Positions 7,674-15,027 of a stretch of 17,147 nucleotides of DNA are shown in pieces. Made by a program: the position numbers and the translations under genes. The notes under the pieces are model-generated. The model was not told the DNA's origin. It worked only from the letters and a program-made list of their open reading frames with translations, and did not search any database. Within the stretch, counting starts at the first letter, position 1. Each line of letters opens with the position of its first letter. Source of the stretch: CAZPMO01 sp964587515 (GTDB lineage Bacteria; Pseudomonadota; Alphaproteobacteria; MPNO01); the NCBI GenBank assembly GCA_964587515.1, contig CAZPMO010000102.1:1-17147 (forward strand). Direction: 5' to 3'.

Positions 7674-8693
7674 CTAGTTCTTCGACTTGTCGACCAGGGC
7701 GCGTTCCTGAATCCAGGGCATCATGGCGCGCAGACGTTCGCCGACCTCCTCGATCGGGTGCTCCTCGGCGCGGCGGCGCAGGGCCTTGAAGCTGGTCTGG
7801 CTGGCGGCGTTTTCCAGCACCCATTCGCGGGTGAACTGGCCCGACTGGATCTCGTCGAGGATCTTTTTCATTTCCGCCTTGATGCCGTCGTTGATCAGGC
7901 GCGGACCGCGCGTGAGATCGCCATATTCGGCGGTATTCGAAATCGAATAGCGCATGTTGGCGATGCCGCCCTCATAGATCAGGTCGACGATCAGCTTGAC
8001 CTCGTGCAGGCACTCGAAATAGGCCATCTCCGGGGCGTAGCCGGCATCCACCAGCGTCTCGAACCCGGCCGTGATCAGCGCCGTCAGCCCACCACACAAC
8101 ACCGATTGTTCGCCGAACAGATCGGTTTCGCATTCCTCGCGGAACGTGGTCTCGATGATGCCGGCGCGGCCGCCGCCAATGGCGGAGGCATAGGAGAGCC
8201 CGATTTCCGAAGCGTTGCCCGAGGCGTCCTGGGCGACGGCCAGCAGGCATGGAACGCCCGCGCCGCGATCATATTCCGAGCGCACCGTGTGGCCGGGGCC
8301 CTTCGGCGCGACCATGAAGACATCCAGGTCGGGGCGCGGCTCGATCAGCCGGAAATGGATGGCCAGCCCATGGGCGAAGGCGAGCGCCGCGCCCTGCTTG
8401 AGATTGTCGCGAATGTCGCTGGCATAGAGCTCGGCCTGGAGTTCGTCCGGCGTCAGAACCATCACCACGTCGGCCCAGGCGGCGGCCTCGGCGGTCGACA
8501 TGACGGTGAGCCCGGCGTTTTCCGCCTTGGCGATACTGGCGGAACCCGGCCTGAGCGCGACCACCACCTCCTTCACGCCGGAATCGTTGAGATTGTTGGC
8601 GTGGGCATGGCCCTGGCTGCCATAGCCGACAATCGCAACCTTCTTGTCCTTGATCAGGTTTACGTCGGCGTCCCGGTCATAATAGACACGCAT
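7674..8693 (-). CDS. ilvC: Ketol-acid reductoisomerase, short (class I) form
   Basis: This 339-residue enzyme converts acetolactate or acetohydroxybutyrate to the dihydroxy acids of valine and isoleucine synthesis, using NADPH and magnesium. The Rossmann motif VGYGSQGHAHA is at 22-32, and the cofactor loop R48-P-G-S51-A-S53 has the Arg and Ser residues expected for NADPH. The C-terminal knotted domain carries the metal and catalytic positions D191, E195, E227 and E231, and the conserved catalytic-loop H108. The length fits the short form. Start ATG with AGAGGA upstream. It lies 64 bp after ilvN and acts directly after IlvBN. Confidence 0.97.
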   Translation of the reverse strand: MRVYYDRDADVNLIKDKKVAIVGYGSQGHAHANNLNDSGVKEVVVALRPGSASIAKAENAGLTVMSTAEAAAWADVVMVLTPDELQAELYASDIRDNLKQGAALAFAHGLAIHFRLIEPRPDLDVFMVAPKGPGHTVRSEYDRGAGVPCLLAVAQDASGNASEIGLSYASAIGGGRAGIIETTFREECETDLFGEQSVLCGGLTALITAGFETLVDAGYAPEMAYFECLHEVKLIVDLIYEGGIANMRYSISNTAEYGDLTRGPRLINDGIKAEMKKILDEIQSGQFTREWVLENAASQTSFKALRRRAEEHPIEEVGERLRAMMPWIQERALVDKSKN

Positions 8694-8757
8694 GTCGATC
8701 CTCTTGTGTTGTTTGTGTCCCGCCGCCCGGCATTTTCGCGCGATGCGGCACCTCCAA

Positions 8758-9297
8758 TTAAATTTCCTTCTTGCCGCGCGCGATGGCGACCACGCCGGTG
8801 CGCGAGACGTCGACGAGTCCGAGCGGCTCCATCAGCTCTATGAACGCATTGAGCTTCTGTGTCGAGCCGGAGATTTCGAACACGAACGATTCAGACGTAC
8901 TATCGATGGCGCGGGCGCGGAAGATATCGGCAATGCGCAGACTCTCGACCCGTTTATCGCTCTTGCCGCGCACTTTCACCAAGGCGAGTTCGCGCTCCAC
9001 ATAAGGGCCTTCCTCGGTCAGGTCGACAACCTTGTGGACCGGCACCAGGCGCTCGAGCTGGGCCTTGATCTGTTCGATGATCATCGGCGTGCCGGTGGTC
9101 ACCACCGAGATCCGCGACAGGGCTTCGTCGGTATCGACCTCGGCCACGGTCAGGCTTTCGATATTGTAGCCGCGCCCGGAAAACAGACCGATGACACGCG
9201 CCAGCACGCCGACCTCGTTATCGACCAGCACTGAAATGGTATGGCGTTCGATTTCGGCCTCGTGGCCGGCGCGGCGCAATCCCTTATAGACGTTCAT
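8758..9297 (-). CDS. ilvN: Acetolactate synthase small (regulatory) subunit
   Basis: This 179-residue protein is the ACT-domain subunit that activates IlvB and confers valine feedback inhibition. Residues about 18-92 form the ACT domain (HTISVLVDNEVGVLARVIGLF, then GYNIESLTV), followed by the second ACT-like C-terminal domain typical of the longer IlvN/IlvH type. Length is normal. ATG at 9297 has GGAG nine bases upstream and lies 13 bp beyond the ilvB stop, so the two subunits should be cotranscribed and made together. Confidence 0.96.
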   Translation of the reverse strand: MNVYKGLRRAGHEAEIERHTISVLVDNEVGVLARVIGLFSGRGYNIESLTVAEVDTDEALSRISVVTTGTPMIIEQIKAQLERLVPVHKVVDLTEEGPYVERELALVKVRGKSDKRVESLRIADIFRARAIDSTSESFVFEISGSTQKLNAFIELMEPLGLVDVSRTGVVAIARGKKEI

Positions 9298-9310
9298 GGT
9301 CGGGCTCCGA

Positions 9311-11071
9311 TCAGACCAGCACCATGCCGTCCTCGGAGGCCGGCGTCCCGGTCTGGTCGCTCGGCCCGAACAGCATTTCGTTGTGGGCCGCCCCCGACGG
9401 GATCATCGGGAAGCAGCATTCCATCTCGTCGACCGCGATATCGGCCAGCACCGGGCCGTCGGTCGCGATCATGCGGTCGATCACGTCGTCGAGCTGGCCG
9501 GGCTCGGTCGCGCGCATCCCGGTCCAGCCGAAGGAGTCGGCGAGTTTCACGAAATCCGGCAGCGCCGCGGTATAGCTTTCCGAATAACGCCCGCCATGCA
9601 TCAGTTCCTGCCACTGGCGGACCATGCCCATCCACTGGTTGTTGACGACAAACACTTTCACCGGCAGGCCGTACTGGGACACGGTCGACATTTCCTGCAT
9701 GTTCATCATGAACGAGGCCTCGCCCGCGATATCAATCACCAGCGCGTCGGGATGGGCGGTCTGTACGCCGATCGCGGCGGGAAAGCCATAGCCCATCGTG
9801 CCGAGCCCGCCCGACGTCATCCAACGGTTGGGCTGTTCGAACTTGAAGAACTGCGCCGCCCACATCTGATGCTGACCGACCTCGGTGGTGATGAAGACTT
9901 CGCGGCCCTTGGTCTTCTCGTACAGGCGCTGGATTGCCTGCTGCGGCATGATGATCTTGTCGTTGGTGCGGTAATTCAGACAATCGCGCTGGCGCCAGCC
10001 GTCGATCTTGGACCACCAGGCCTTCAGCGCCTTCTGGTTGGGCTTCGCGTCCCTGGCCTTCCACAGCTTGATCATCCTGTCGAGCACGTTGGCCGCGTCG
10101 CCGACGATCGAGATATCGACCGCGACGTTCTTGTTGATCGAGGATGGATCGATATCGACGTGAATTTTCTTGGAGCCCGGCGAGAAGTCCGCCAGCCGGC
10201 CGGTCACCCGGTCGTCGAACCGCGCGCCGATATTGATCATCACATCGCACTCATGCATGGCGAGATTGGCCTCGTAGGTGCCATGCATGCCGAGCATGCC
10301 GAGGAACTGTTTGTCGCTACCCGGATAAGCGCCGAGCCCCATCAGGGTGAGCGTGGTCGGATATCCGGTCAGGCGGATCAGCCGCGTCAGCAGTTTCACC
10401 GCGCGCGGGCCCGAGTTGATCACGCCGCCGCCGCAATAAAACAGCGGGCGTTTTGCGTTGGCGATCAGCTCGACCGCTTCCTCGATGGATTTGGTGTCGC
10501 CGCGCAACCGGGGTCGGTAGGTCTTGTGGTCGAAATTTTCCGGCCCCAGATAGTCGCCTTCGCCCATCATGATGTCCTTGGGCAGATCGATCACCACCGG
10601 CCCCGGCCGGCCGCTGCGCGCGACATGGAACGCCTCGTGTATCACGCGCGGCAATTCCTCCATGGTTTTCACCAGGTAATTATGCTTGGTGCAGGGGCGC
10701 GTGATGCCGGTCGTATCGGCTTCCTGGAACGCGTCATTGCCGATCAGATGGGTCGGCACCTGGCCGGTCAGACAGACGATCGGAATGGAGTCCATCAGCG
10801 CGTCGGTCAGCCCGGTGACGGCGTTGGTCGCGCCGGGACCCGACGTCACCAGCACCACGCCGACCTTGCCGGTCGATCGCGCATAACCCTCGGCCATGTG
10901 GACCGCGCCGCCTTCCTGGCGCACCAGCACGTGTTTCAGCCGGTTCTGCTCGAAAATCGCGTCATAGATCGGCAGCACCGCGCCGCCGGGATAGCCGAAT
11001 ACCGTATCGACCTCCTGATCCACGAGCGCTTTGATCAGGATCTGGGAGCCATTCAAACGACGCCGGGCCAT
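9311..11071 (-). CDS. ilvB: Acetolactate synthase large (catalytic) subunit
   Basis: This 586-residue thiamine-diphosphate enzyme condenses pyruvate with pyruvate or 2-ketobutyrate, the first common step of branched-chain amino-acid synthesis. The N-terminal pyrimidine-binding domain has the VFGYPGGAVLPIYD motif and the catalytic glutamate E53 in VRQEGGAVHMAEGYAR. The central FAD-binding-like domain is present. In the C-terminal domain the thiamine/magnesium motif, normally GDG(S/A), reads G450-E451-A452-S, with the matching NN at 477-478. I chose ATG at 11071, which has GAGGAAG just upstream; an in-frame TTG 18 bp earlier is less likely. A promoter-like element and a terminator-like hairpin precede the gene. 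Confidence 0.96.
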   Translation of the reverse strand: MARRRLNGSQILIKALVDQEVDTVFGYPGGAVLPIYDAIFEQNRLKHVLVRQEGGAVHMAEGYARSTGKVGVVLVTSGPGATNAVTGLTDALMDSIPIVCLTGQVPTHLIGNDAFQEADTTGITRPCTKHNYLVKTMEELPRVIHEAFHVARSGRPGPVVIDLPKDIMMGEGDYLGPENFDHKTYRPRLRGDTKSIEEAVELIANAKRPLFYCGGGVINSGPRAVKLLTRLIRLTGYPTTLTLMGLGAYPGSDKQFLGMLGMHGTYEANLAMHECDVMINIGARFDDRVTGRLADFSPGSKKIHVDIDPSSINKNVAVDISIVGDAANVLDRMIKLWKARDAKPNQKALKAWWSKIDGWRQRDCLNYRTNDKIIMPQQAIQRLYEKTKGREVFITTEVGQHQMWAAQFFKFEQPNRWMTSGGLGTMGYGFPAAIGVQTAHPDALVIDIAGEASFMMNMQEMSTVSQYGLPVKVFVVNNQWMGMVRQWQELMHGGRYSESYTAALPDFVKLADSFGWTGMRATEPGQLDDVIDRMIATDGPVLADIAVDEMECCFPMIPSGAAHNEMLFGPSDQTGTPASEDGMVLV

Positions 11072-11101
11072 TGTTCGCTTCCTCGCCAAGTTCCGTCATA
11101 G

Positions 11102-11125
11102 GGCGCGAAATAGCTGTTTTCGCGC
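11102..11125 (-). other. Second hairpin of the ilvB leader
   Basis: A perfect 8-bp stem, GCGCGAAA (11103-11110) with TTTCGCGC (11118-11125), encloses a 7-nt loop. It lies between the terminator-like hairpin and the ilvB ribosome-binding site. No U-tract follows, so it may act on mRNA stability or translation, or have no role. Confidence 0.4.
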
Positions 11126-11154
11126 AAATTAAACCGGCCTCGGAAGGCCGGTTT
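11125..11154 (-). terminator. Intrinsic-terminator-like hairpin between miaA and ilvB
   Basis: AAACCGGCCT (11131-11140) and AGGCCGGTTT (11145-11154) form a perfect 10-bp stem with a tetraloop (TCCG on the minus strand). On the minus strand it ends in TTT and continues AATTTG, a reasonable U-rich tail. It can end transcripts from miaA. If the promoter at 11225-11253 is real, it instead lies inside the ilvB leader and would act as an attenuator. Confidence 0.7.
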
Positions 11155-11224
11155 GCTCGCACGGGAGGAATTTCCGACTGTTTTCAGCCGTTTCCCCGCC
11201 GAATCTCTAGTGCAAGTTGCGCTG

Positions 11225-11253
11225 AATTTAGCCAGTCAGCCGATCGCGGTCAA
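11225..11253 (-). promoter_or_regulatory. Sigma-70-like promoter candidate for ilvBNC
   Basis: On the minus strand TTGACC (11253-11248) is followed after exactly 17 bp by TAAATT (11230-11225). It overlaps the last codons of miaA. Transcription would begin near 11218, giving a leader of about 147 nt before ilvB that includes three hairpins (11175-11190, 11131-11154, 11103-11125). Confidence 0.5.
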
Positions 11254-12183
11254 CCCAAAATTGCTAATTTTCGAAAAGATTTGCTCTCTGATACTTTCCG
11301 AATATTGCTCAAAAATCGTGTGATCGGGGGCCATCTGGTGGCGGAACCAGGTGCTCTGGCGCTTGGCGTAGCGGCGGGTTTCCCGCTGTCCCAGCATCCG
11401 CGCTTCATCCACGGAAATTTCGCCGGCGGCGCAGCGCATCAGAGGGCGCAGGCCGACCGCCTTCATGGCCGGCAACGCGGGATCGAGGCCGAGCGCGGCG
11501 ACCGCGCGCGCTTCGTCCAGCGCGCCGTGCGCGATCATGTGATCGAAACGGTTGTCGCAGGCTTCATAGGTTGTTTCGCGCGGCGGCAATATAAGGATGC
11601 GGAAGAAGCGGTAGCCGGGCGAGCCGCTTTGCTCGGGCGCGGCCTGCCAATCCGACAATGAACGCCCGGTCGCCTCCAGCACTTCCCAGGCGCGGATCAG
11701 TCGCTGGCTGTCACCAGGCGAAAGCCGGGCCGCGGTGTTCGGATCGCGGGTCGCGAGCGCGGCGTGAAAAGCCGGCCCGCCGATTTCTTCGTGGCGGGCG
11801 CGCGCCGCGGCGCGGATAGGGTTCGGAACAGGGGGGATCGGCGACAGGCCCGAAATCAGCGCCCGCAAATACAGCCCCGTGCCGCCGACGACCACCGGGG
11901 TCCGCCCGTCGGCGAGCACATCGTCGATTTCGGCCACGGCAAGGCCGCGCCAACGCCCGGCCGAGCATGTTTCGGCAGCGGTCAGCGCGCCGTAAAGGCG
12001 GTGTGGCGCCCGCGCCAGCGCGTCCGCATCGGGGCGCGCCGTGATCACGTTCATTTCGCGATAGAGCTGCATGGAATCGGCGTTGACGACGTCGCCGCCG
12101 AAGGCCCGCGCGACGTCGATCGCGAGCGCTGATTTACCGCTCGCCGTCGGGCCGGCAATGACGATGACATTGCCCCGGCCCAT
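11236..12183 (-). CDS. miaA: tRNA dimethylallyltransferase
   Basis: This 315-residue enzyme transfers a dimethylallyl group to N6 of adenosine 37 in tRNAs that read codons starting with U. The P-loop GPTASGKS is at 11-18. NADSMQLYREMNVITARPD follows at about 34-52 with the catalytic aspartate of DSMQ, and VVVGGTGLYLRALI near 98-111 is a family signature. The C-terminal part has the tRNA-binding helices and the RRYAKRQSTWFRH motif of MiaA. Start ATG at 12183 has no strong ribosome-binding site. It lies 27 bp after the HtrA gene, so cotranscription is likely. A terminator-like hairpin follows 82 bp after its stop. Confidence 0.96.
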   Translation of the reverse strand: MGRGNVIVIAGPTASGKSALAIDVARAFGGDVVNADSMQLYREMNVITARPDADALARAPHRLYGALTAAETCSAGRWRGLAVAEIDDVLADGRTPVVVGGTGLYLRALISGLSPIPPVPNPIRAAARARHEEIGGPAFHAALATRDPNTAARLSPGDSQRLIRAWEVLEATGRSLSDWQAAPEQSGSPGYRFFRILILPPRETTYEACDNRFDHMIAHGALDEARAVAALGLDPALPAMKAVGLRPLMRCAAGEISVDEARMLGQRETRRYAKRQSTWFRHQMAPDHTIFEQYSESIREQIFSKISNFGLTAIG

Positions 12184-12210
12184 GGCCGAATTCAGGTGTT
12201 TGCCGACCGG

Positions 12211-13749
12211 CTAGCTTTTTTCCAGTTTCAGGCCGATGAACCGCGTGCTGCCCTCGCGTTCGACCAGCAAAATGATGGTTTTCATCTTGGATTTCTCGGC
12301 CTTCTCCACGTGCGACTGGACCTGAGCGGGACGCGTGACCGGCGCGTGTTCGGGGCCGATCTTTCGAATGATATCGCCCGGCCGGATCCTTTTTTCCGCC
12401 GCCGGGCTGCCTTCATCGACCTTGGTCACGACCACGCCGTTGACGCTCTCGTCGAGCTTGAACCGGTCGCGCAACTCGGGCGTCACCTTGGCGAGCATCA
12501 GACCGAGCGCGGCGATCTGGGAATTTGGTTCGCGCTTGGGCTCGGACTTTGACGCGATCTGTTTTTCGCCTTCCGGAAATTCACCGAGGACAATGGCGAG
12601 GGTCACTTTCTTGCCCTTGCGCCAGGCTTCGACCTTGACCCGTTTGCCGACCGGCGTTTCGGCCACGATCCGGGGCAGGCGCCGCATCTCGGGAACGTCC
12701 TTGCCGTCGAACGACAAAATGACATCGCCGACCTCGACGCCCCCCTTCTTGGCGGGACCGTTTTCGTTGAGATTGGCGACCAGCGCGCCGGTGGCCTTGG
12801 TAAGATCGAGCCCCTGGGCGATTTCGTCGGTCACGGTCTGGATATTTACGCCCAGCCAACCCCGTTTGGTGCGGCCGAATTTCTCCAACTGGGCGATGAC
12901 CGGCTTGGCGAGATTGGACGGGATTGCGAATCCGATACCGACGCTGCCGCCGGTCGGCGAAAAGATCGCGGTGTTGATGCCGATGACCTCTCCCTTGAGA
13001 TTGAACATCGGGCCGCCGGAGTTGCCCCGGTTGATCGAGGCGTCGGTCTGGATGAAGTCGTCATACGGTCCGGAATTGATGTCGCGGTGCCGCGCCGAAA
13101 CGATACCGGCCGTGACGGTGCCGCCAAGTCCGAACGGATTGCCGATCGCGACCACCCAGTCGCCGACCCGGGTTGTTTGGGAATCGCCGAATTTGACCGC
13201 GTTCAACGGTTTCTCGGGCTTAACCCGTAACAGCGCGAGATCAGTCTTGGGATCGCGCCCCACCACCTCGGCCTTCAGCTTGCTGTCGTCGGCGAAGGTC
13301 ACGGAAATCTCGTCGGCTTCCGCGATGACGTGGTTATTGGTCACGATCAGACCGGCGGCGTCGATGACGAAGCCGGATCCCAGCGACGTCGCGCGGCGTT
13401 CGGGGCTGCCCCGCCGCTGGCGGTCAAAAAATTCGCGGAAGAAATCCTCGAACGGCGATCCCTGCGGCAGCCGCGGGCGTTCCGGCGTCGCGCCGCCACC
13501 TCCGCCGCCCCCTCCCGGGCGCTGCTTGACGACTTGCGTTGTCGAGACGTTGACCACCGACGGCAACAGCCGCGCCGCGAGATCGGCGAAACTGTCCGGC
13601 GCACCGCGTGGATACGCGGGAAACGCGGTCACGATCAGCGCGCTCATGACGACGAGCGCGAGCAGCCGCGACGCGGTGCGGGTCATCCAGAGCCCGGACG
13701 GATCGCCGGTCATGATCATCCGCCGGGGGCGATGGAATTGAGAGCCCAT
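12211..13749 (-). CDS. HtrA/Do-type periplasmic serine protease with two PDZ domains
   Basis: This 512-residue protein belongs to the DegP/DegQ/MucD family of periplasmic protease-chaperones that degrade misfolded envelope proteins. A hydrophobic signal segment spans about residues 27-46, after an unusually long basic N-region. The protease domain has the complete triad: H140 in TNNH, D170 in KTDLALL and S244 in GNSGG. PDZ1 covers about 280-385 and PDZ2 about 415-510. A run of eight glycines (79-86) precedes the FFREFFDR segment of the regulatory loop. Start ATG at 13749 is supported by GAGGAGGAAG; a start at Met22 would give a more ordinary signal peptide. Whether it is DegP, DegQ or MucD in function cannot be told. 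Confidence 0.94.
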   Translation of the reverse strand: MGSQFHRPRRMIMTGDPSGLWMTRTASRLLALVVMSALIVTAFPAYPRGAPDSFADLAARLLPSVVNVSTTQVVKQRPGGGGGGGGATPERPRLPQGSPFEDFFREFFDRQRRGSPERRATSLGSGFVIDAAGLIVTNNHVIAEADEISVTFADDSKLKAEVVGRDPKTDLALLRVKPEKPLNAVKFGDSQTTRVGDWVVAIGNPFGLGGTVTAGIVSARHRDINSGPYDDFIQTDASINRGNSGGPMFNLKGEVIGINTAIFSPTGGSVGIGFAIPSNLAKPVIAQLEKFGRTKRGWLGVNIQTVTDEIAQGLDLTKATGALVANLNENGPAKKGGVEVGDVILSFDGKDVPEMRRLPRIVAETPVGKRVKVEAWRKGKKVTLAIVLGEFPEGEKQIASKSEPKREPNSQIAALGLMLAKVTPELRDRFKLDESVNGVVVTKVDEGSPAAEKRIRPGDIIRKIGPEHAPVTRPAQVQSHVEKAEKSKMKTIILLVEREGSTRFIGLKLEKS

Positions 13750-13905
13750 CTCGATCTTCCTCCTCGATACCTGTCAACCTGGTCGCGGCCGGTCATGCCA
13801 GGCCGCGCATGGGCAAACGTATGTTCCAAAATTGTGGAGTAAATATGGCAATGCCGGCCTGAATTGCGAGACCCGCGAACAATTAAAATCACGTGCCCGC
13901 GCGGA
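13750..13905 (-). other. Gap upstream of the HtrA gene, no gene seen
   Basis: This 156-bp AT-richer gap between the DUF2065 gene and the HtrA gene contains a strong ribosome-binding site at its end. I see no convincing promoter, though several weak -10-like sequences are present. The DUF2065 terminator-like hairpin overlaps its start. A stress-responsive promoter would be expected here from the function of the gene, but I cannot point to one. Confidence 0.4.
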
Positions 13906-13915
13906 TCAGCCGCGC
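13883..13915 (-). terminator. Weak terminator-like hairpin at the end of the DUF2065 gene
   Basis: GCGCGG (13899-13904) and CCGCGC (13910-13915) form a 6-bp stem with a 5-nt loop that contains the DUF2065 stop codon. On the minus strand a T-rich stretch (ATTTTAATT) follows about eight bases after the stem. The distance and short stem make termination uncertain; some read-through into the HtrA gene is possible. Confidence 0.35.
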
Positions 13916-14094
13916 ATCATCCAGATGATCCCAACACCGATTGTGGCGGCCAGCAGTCCGGCGCTTCTGAGCGCCGAGCCGGGTTGATCCTGAAGCATCA
14001 GCATCATGCGCTTCATCGCTTCCGGGAACAGCGCGTAGATCATCCCCTCGATGACCAAAATCAGGGCCAGCGCCGTAACGAGATCGTGCCCCAT
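13906..14094 (-). CDS. DUF2065 (YjeT-like) small membrane protein
   Basis: This 62-residue protein has two predicted membrane segments (about 6-24 and 43-59) joined by a loop with FPEAMKRMM. The pattern of a hydrophobic start, an EG-containing first helix, (Y/F)PxAxK after it and a short C-terminal helix fits the DUF2065 family, of which E. coli YjeT is a member. YjeT is also encoded directly after hflC in E. coli, so position supports the assignment. Its function is unknown; an association with HflKC/FtsH is only a guess from context. The ribosome-binding site is weak (GAAGAA). Confidence 0.85.
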   Translation of the reverse strand: MGHDLVTALALILVIEGMIYALFPEAMKRMMLMLQDQPGSALRSAGLLAATIGVGIIWMMRG

Positions 14095-14118
14095 TTCTTC
14101 GTTCCGCTTCGGGCGCAG

Positions 14119-14141
14119 GGCGCGGCTAAATTTGCCGCGCC
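14119..14141 (-). other. Intercistronic hairpin between hflC and the DUF2065 gene
   Basis: GGCGCGGC (14119-14126) and GCCGCGCC (14134-14141) form a perfect 8-bp GC stem with a 7-nt AT loop. It begins 10 nt after the hflC stop. No U-tract follows on the minus strand, so a processing or stability element is likelier than a full terminator. Confidence 0.45.
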
Positions 14142-14151
14142 GGTTTCCCGA

Positions 14152-15027
14152 TTACTTCTTGGCGCCTTCGTCGATCGTTCCGAAATAGCGGAAGAATTCG
14201 CTGTCCGGCGACAGCACCATCGTCGTCCCGTCACCGAAGGCCCCGTCATAGGCCTCCATGCTGCGGTAGAATGCGAAGAATTCTTCGTCCTGGCCGAACG
14301 CGTTGACGAGGATACGCGTCTTCTTGCCCTCGCCCTCGCCGCGCAGGATCTGTCCCGTCCGGTTGGCGTCCGCCAGAATGATCGTCCGATCGCGGTCGGC
14401 CTCGGCCTGGATGCGGGCCTTGATCTCGGCGCCCTCGGCGCGCAATCGCGCGGCCGTGGCGATACGCTGGGATCGCATGCGGTTATAGACGGCCTGGCTG
14501 GTGGTGTCGGGCAGGTCGGTGCGGCCGATACGGACATCGACCACCTCGATCCCGAAATCCGCCGCCTGGGACTTCAGCTGATTGGTGATCTTCAACATCA
14601 CGTCGTCGCGCTTGTCCGACAGCATGTCGACCAATAGAACCTTGCCGACCTCGGCGCGCACCGCGGAATTCAGCCGACCGCCGAAGACGGCGCGAAAGTT
14701 CGTATCGGTCACCGCCTTCTTCCGGTATTCCAGCGGATCGACGATCTTGTAGCGGATGAAGGAATCGACATTGATGCGTTTCTGATCGGCCAGGATGACC
14801 TCCTGGGCCGGCGGATTGATGTCGAGGATACGACGGTCGAAATAGACCGCGTTCTGGAGGAAGGGCAGCATGAAATGCAGCCCCGGGTCCCGCGTCGTTT
14901 TGATCGGATTACCGAACTGAAGCACCAGCGCCTGTTCGGTCTGATGCACGGTATAGGTCCCGTTGTATCCGACCAGCCCCAGCAGGATGACCACGATACC
15001 GATTACGATCAGCATGCCGCGTTTCAT
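14152..15027 (-). CDS. hflC: HflC, SPFH-family partner of HflK
   Basis: This 291-residue bitopic inner-membrane protein has an N-terminal membrane helix (about 5-21) and a periplasmic SPFH/band-7 domain (from about 25), which includes VHQTEQALVLQFGNP and DPGLHFMLPF, followed by a long charged helix (about 180-235, RLRAEGAEIKARIQAEADRD). HflC assembles with HflK into a large cage around the FtsH protease and modulates it. The C-terminal region with FFAFYRSMEAYD is typical. ATG overlaps the hflK stop by 4 bp (ATGA), consistent with coupled, stoichiometric synthesis. Confidence 0.96.
   Translation of the reverse strand: MKRGMLIVIGIVVILLGLVGYNGTYTVHQTEQALVLQFGNPIKTTRDPGLHFMLPFLQNAVYFDRRILDINPPAQEVILADQKRINVDSFIRYKIVDPLEYRKKAVTDTNFRAVFGGRLNSAVRAEVGKVLLVDMLSDKRDDVMLKITNQLKSQAADFGIEVVDVRIGRTDLPDTTSQAVYNRMRSQRIATAARLRAEGAEIKARIQAEADRDRTIILADANRTGQILRGEGEGKKTRILVNAFGQDEEFFAFYRSMEAYDGAFGDGTTMVLSPDSEFFRYFGTIDEGAKK

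Noticed and set aside
9296..11101. A 601-codon open frame on the plus strand opposite ilvB
   Set aside because: It mirrors the ilvB reading frame almost exactly, which high GC at third codon positions produces by chance; the product is rich in His, Arg and Asp and has no recognisable domain.
12335..13741. A 468-codon open frame on the plus strand opposite the HtrA gene
   Set aside because: It is a shadow of the protease gene; its composition (Ser, Pro, Thr rich) fits an antisense frame and no family is recognisable.
13815..13832. A GGAAC...CGTT arrangement upstream of the HtrA gene resembling a general-stress (EcfG-type) promoter
   Set aside because: Only three bases separate the two elements, whereas the known promoters have a spacing of about 16-17.
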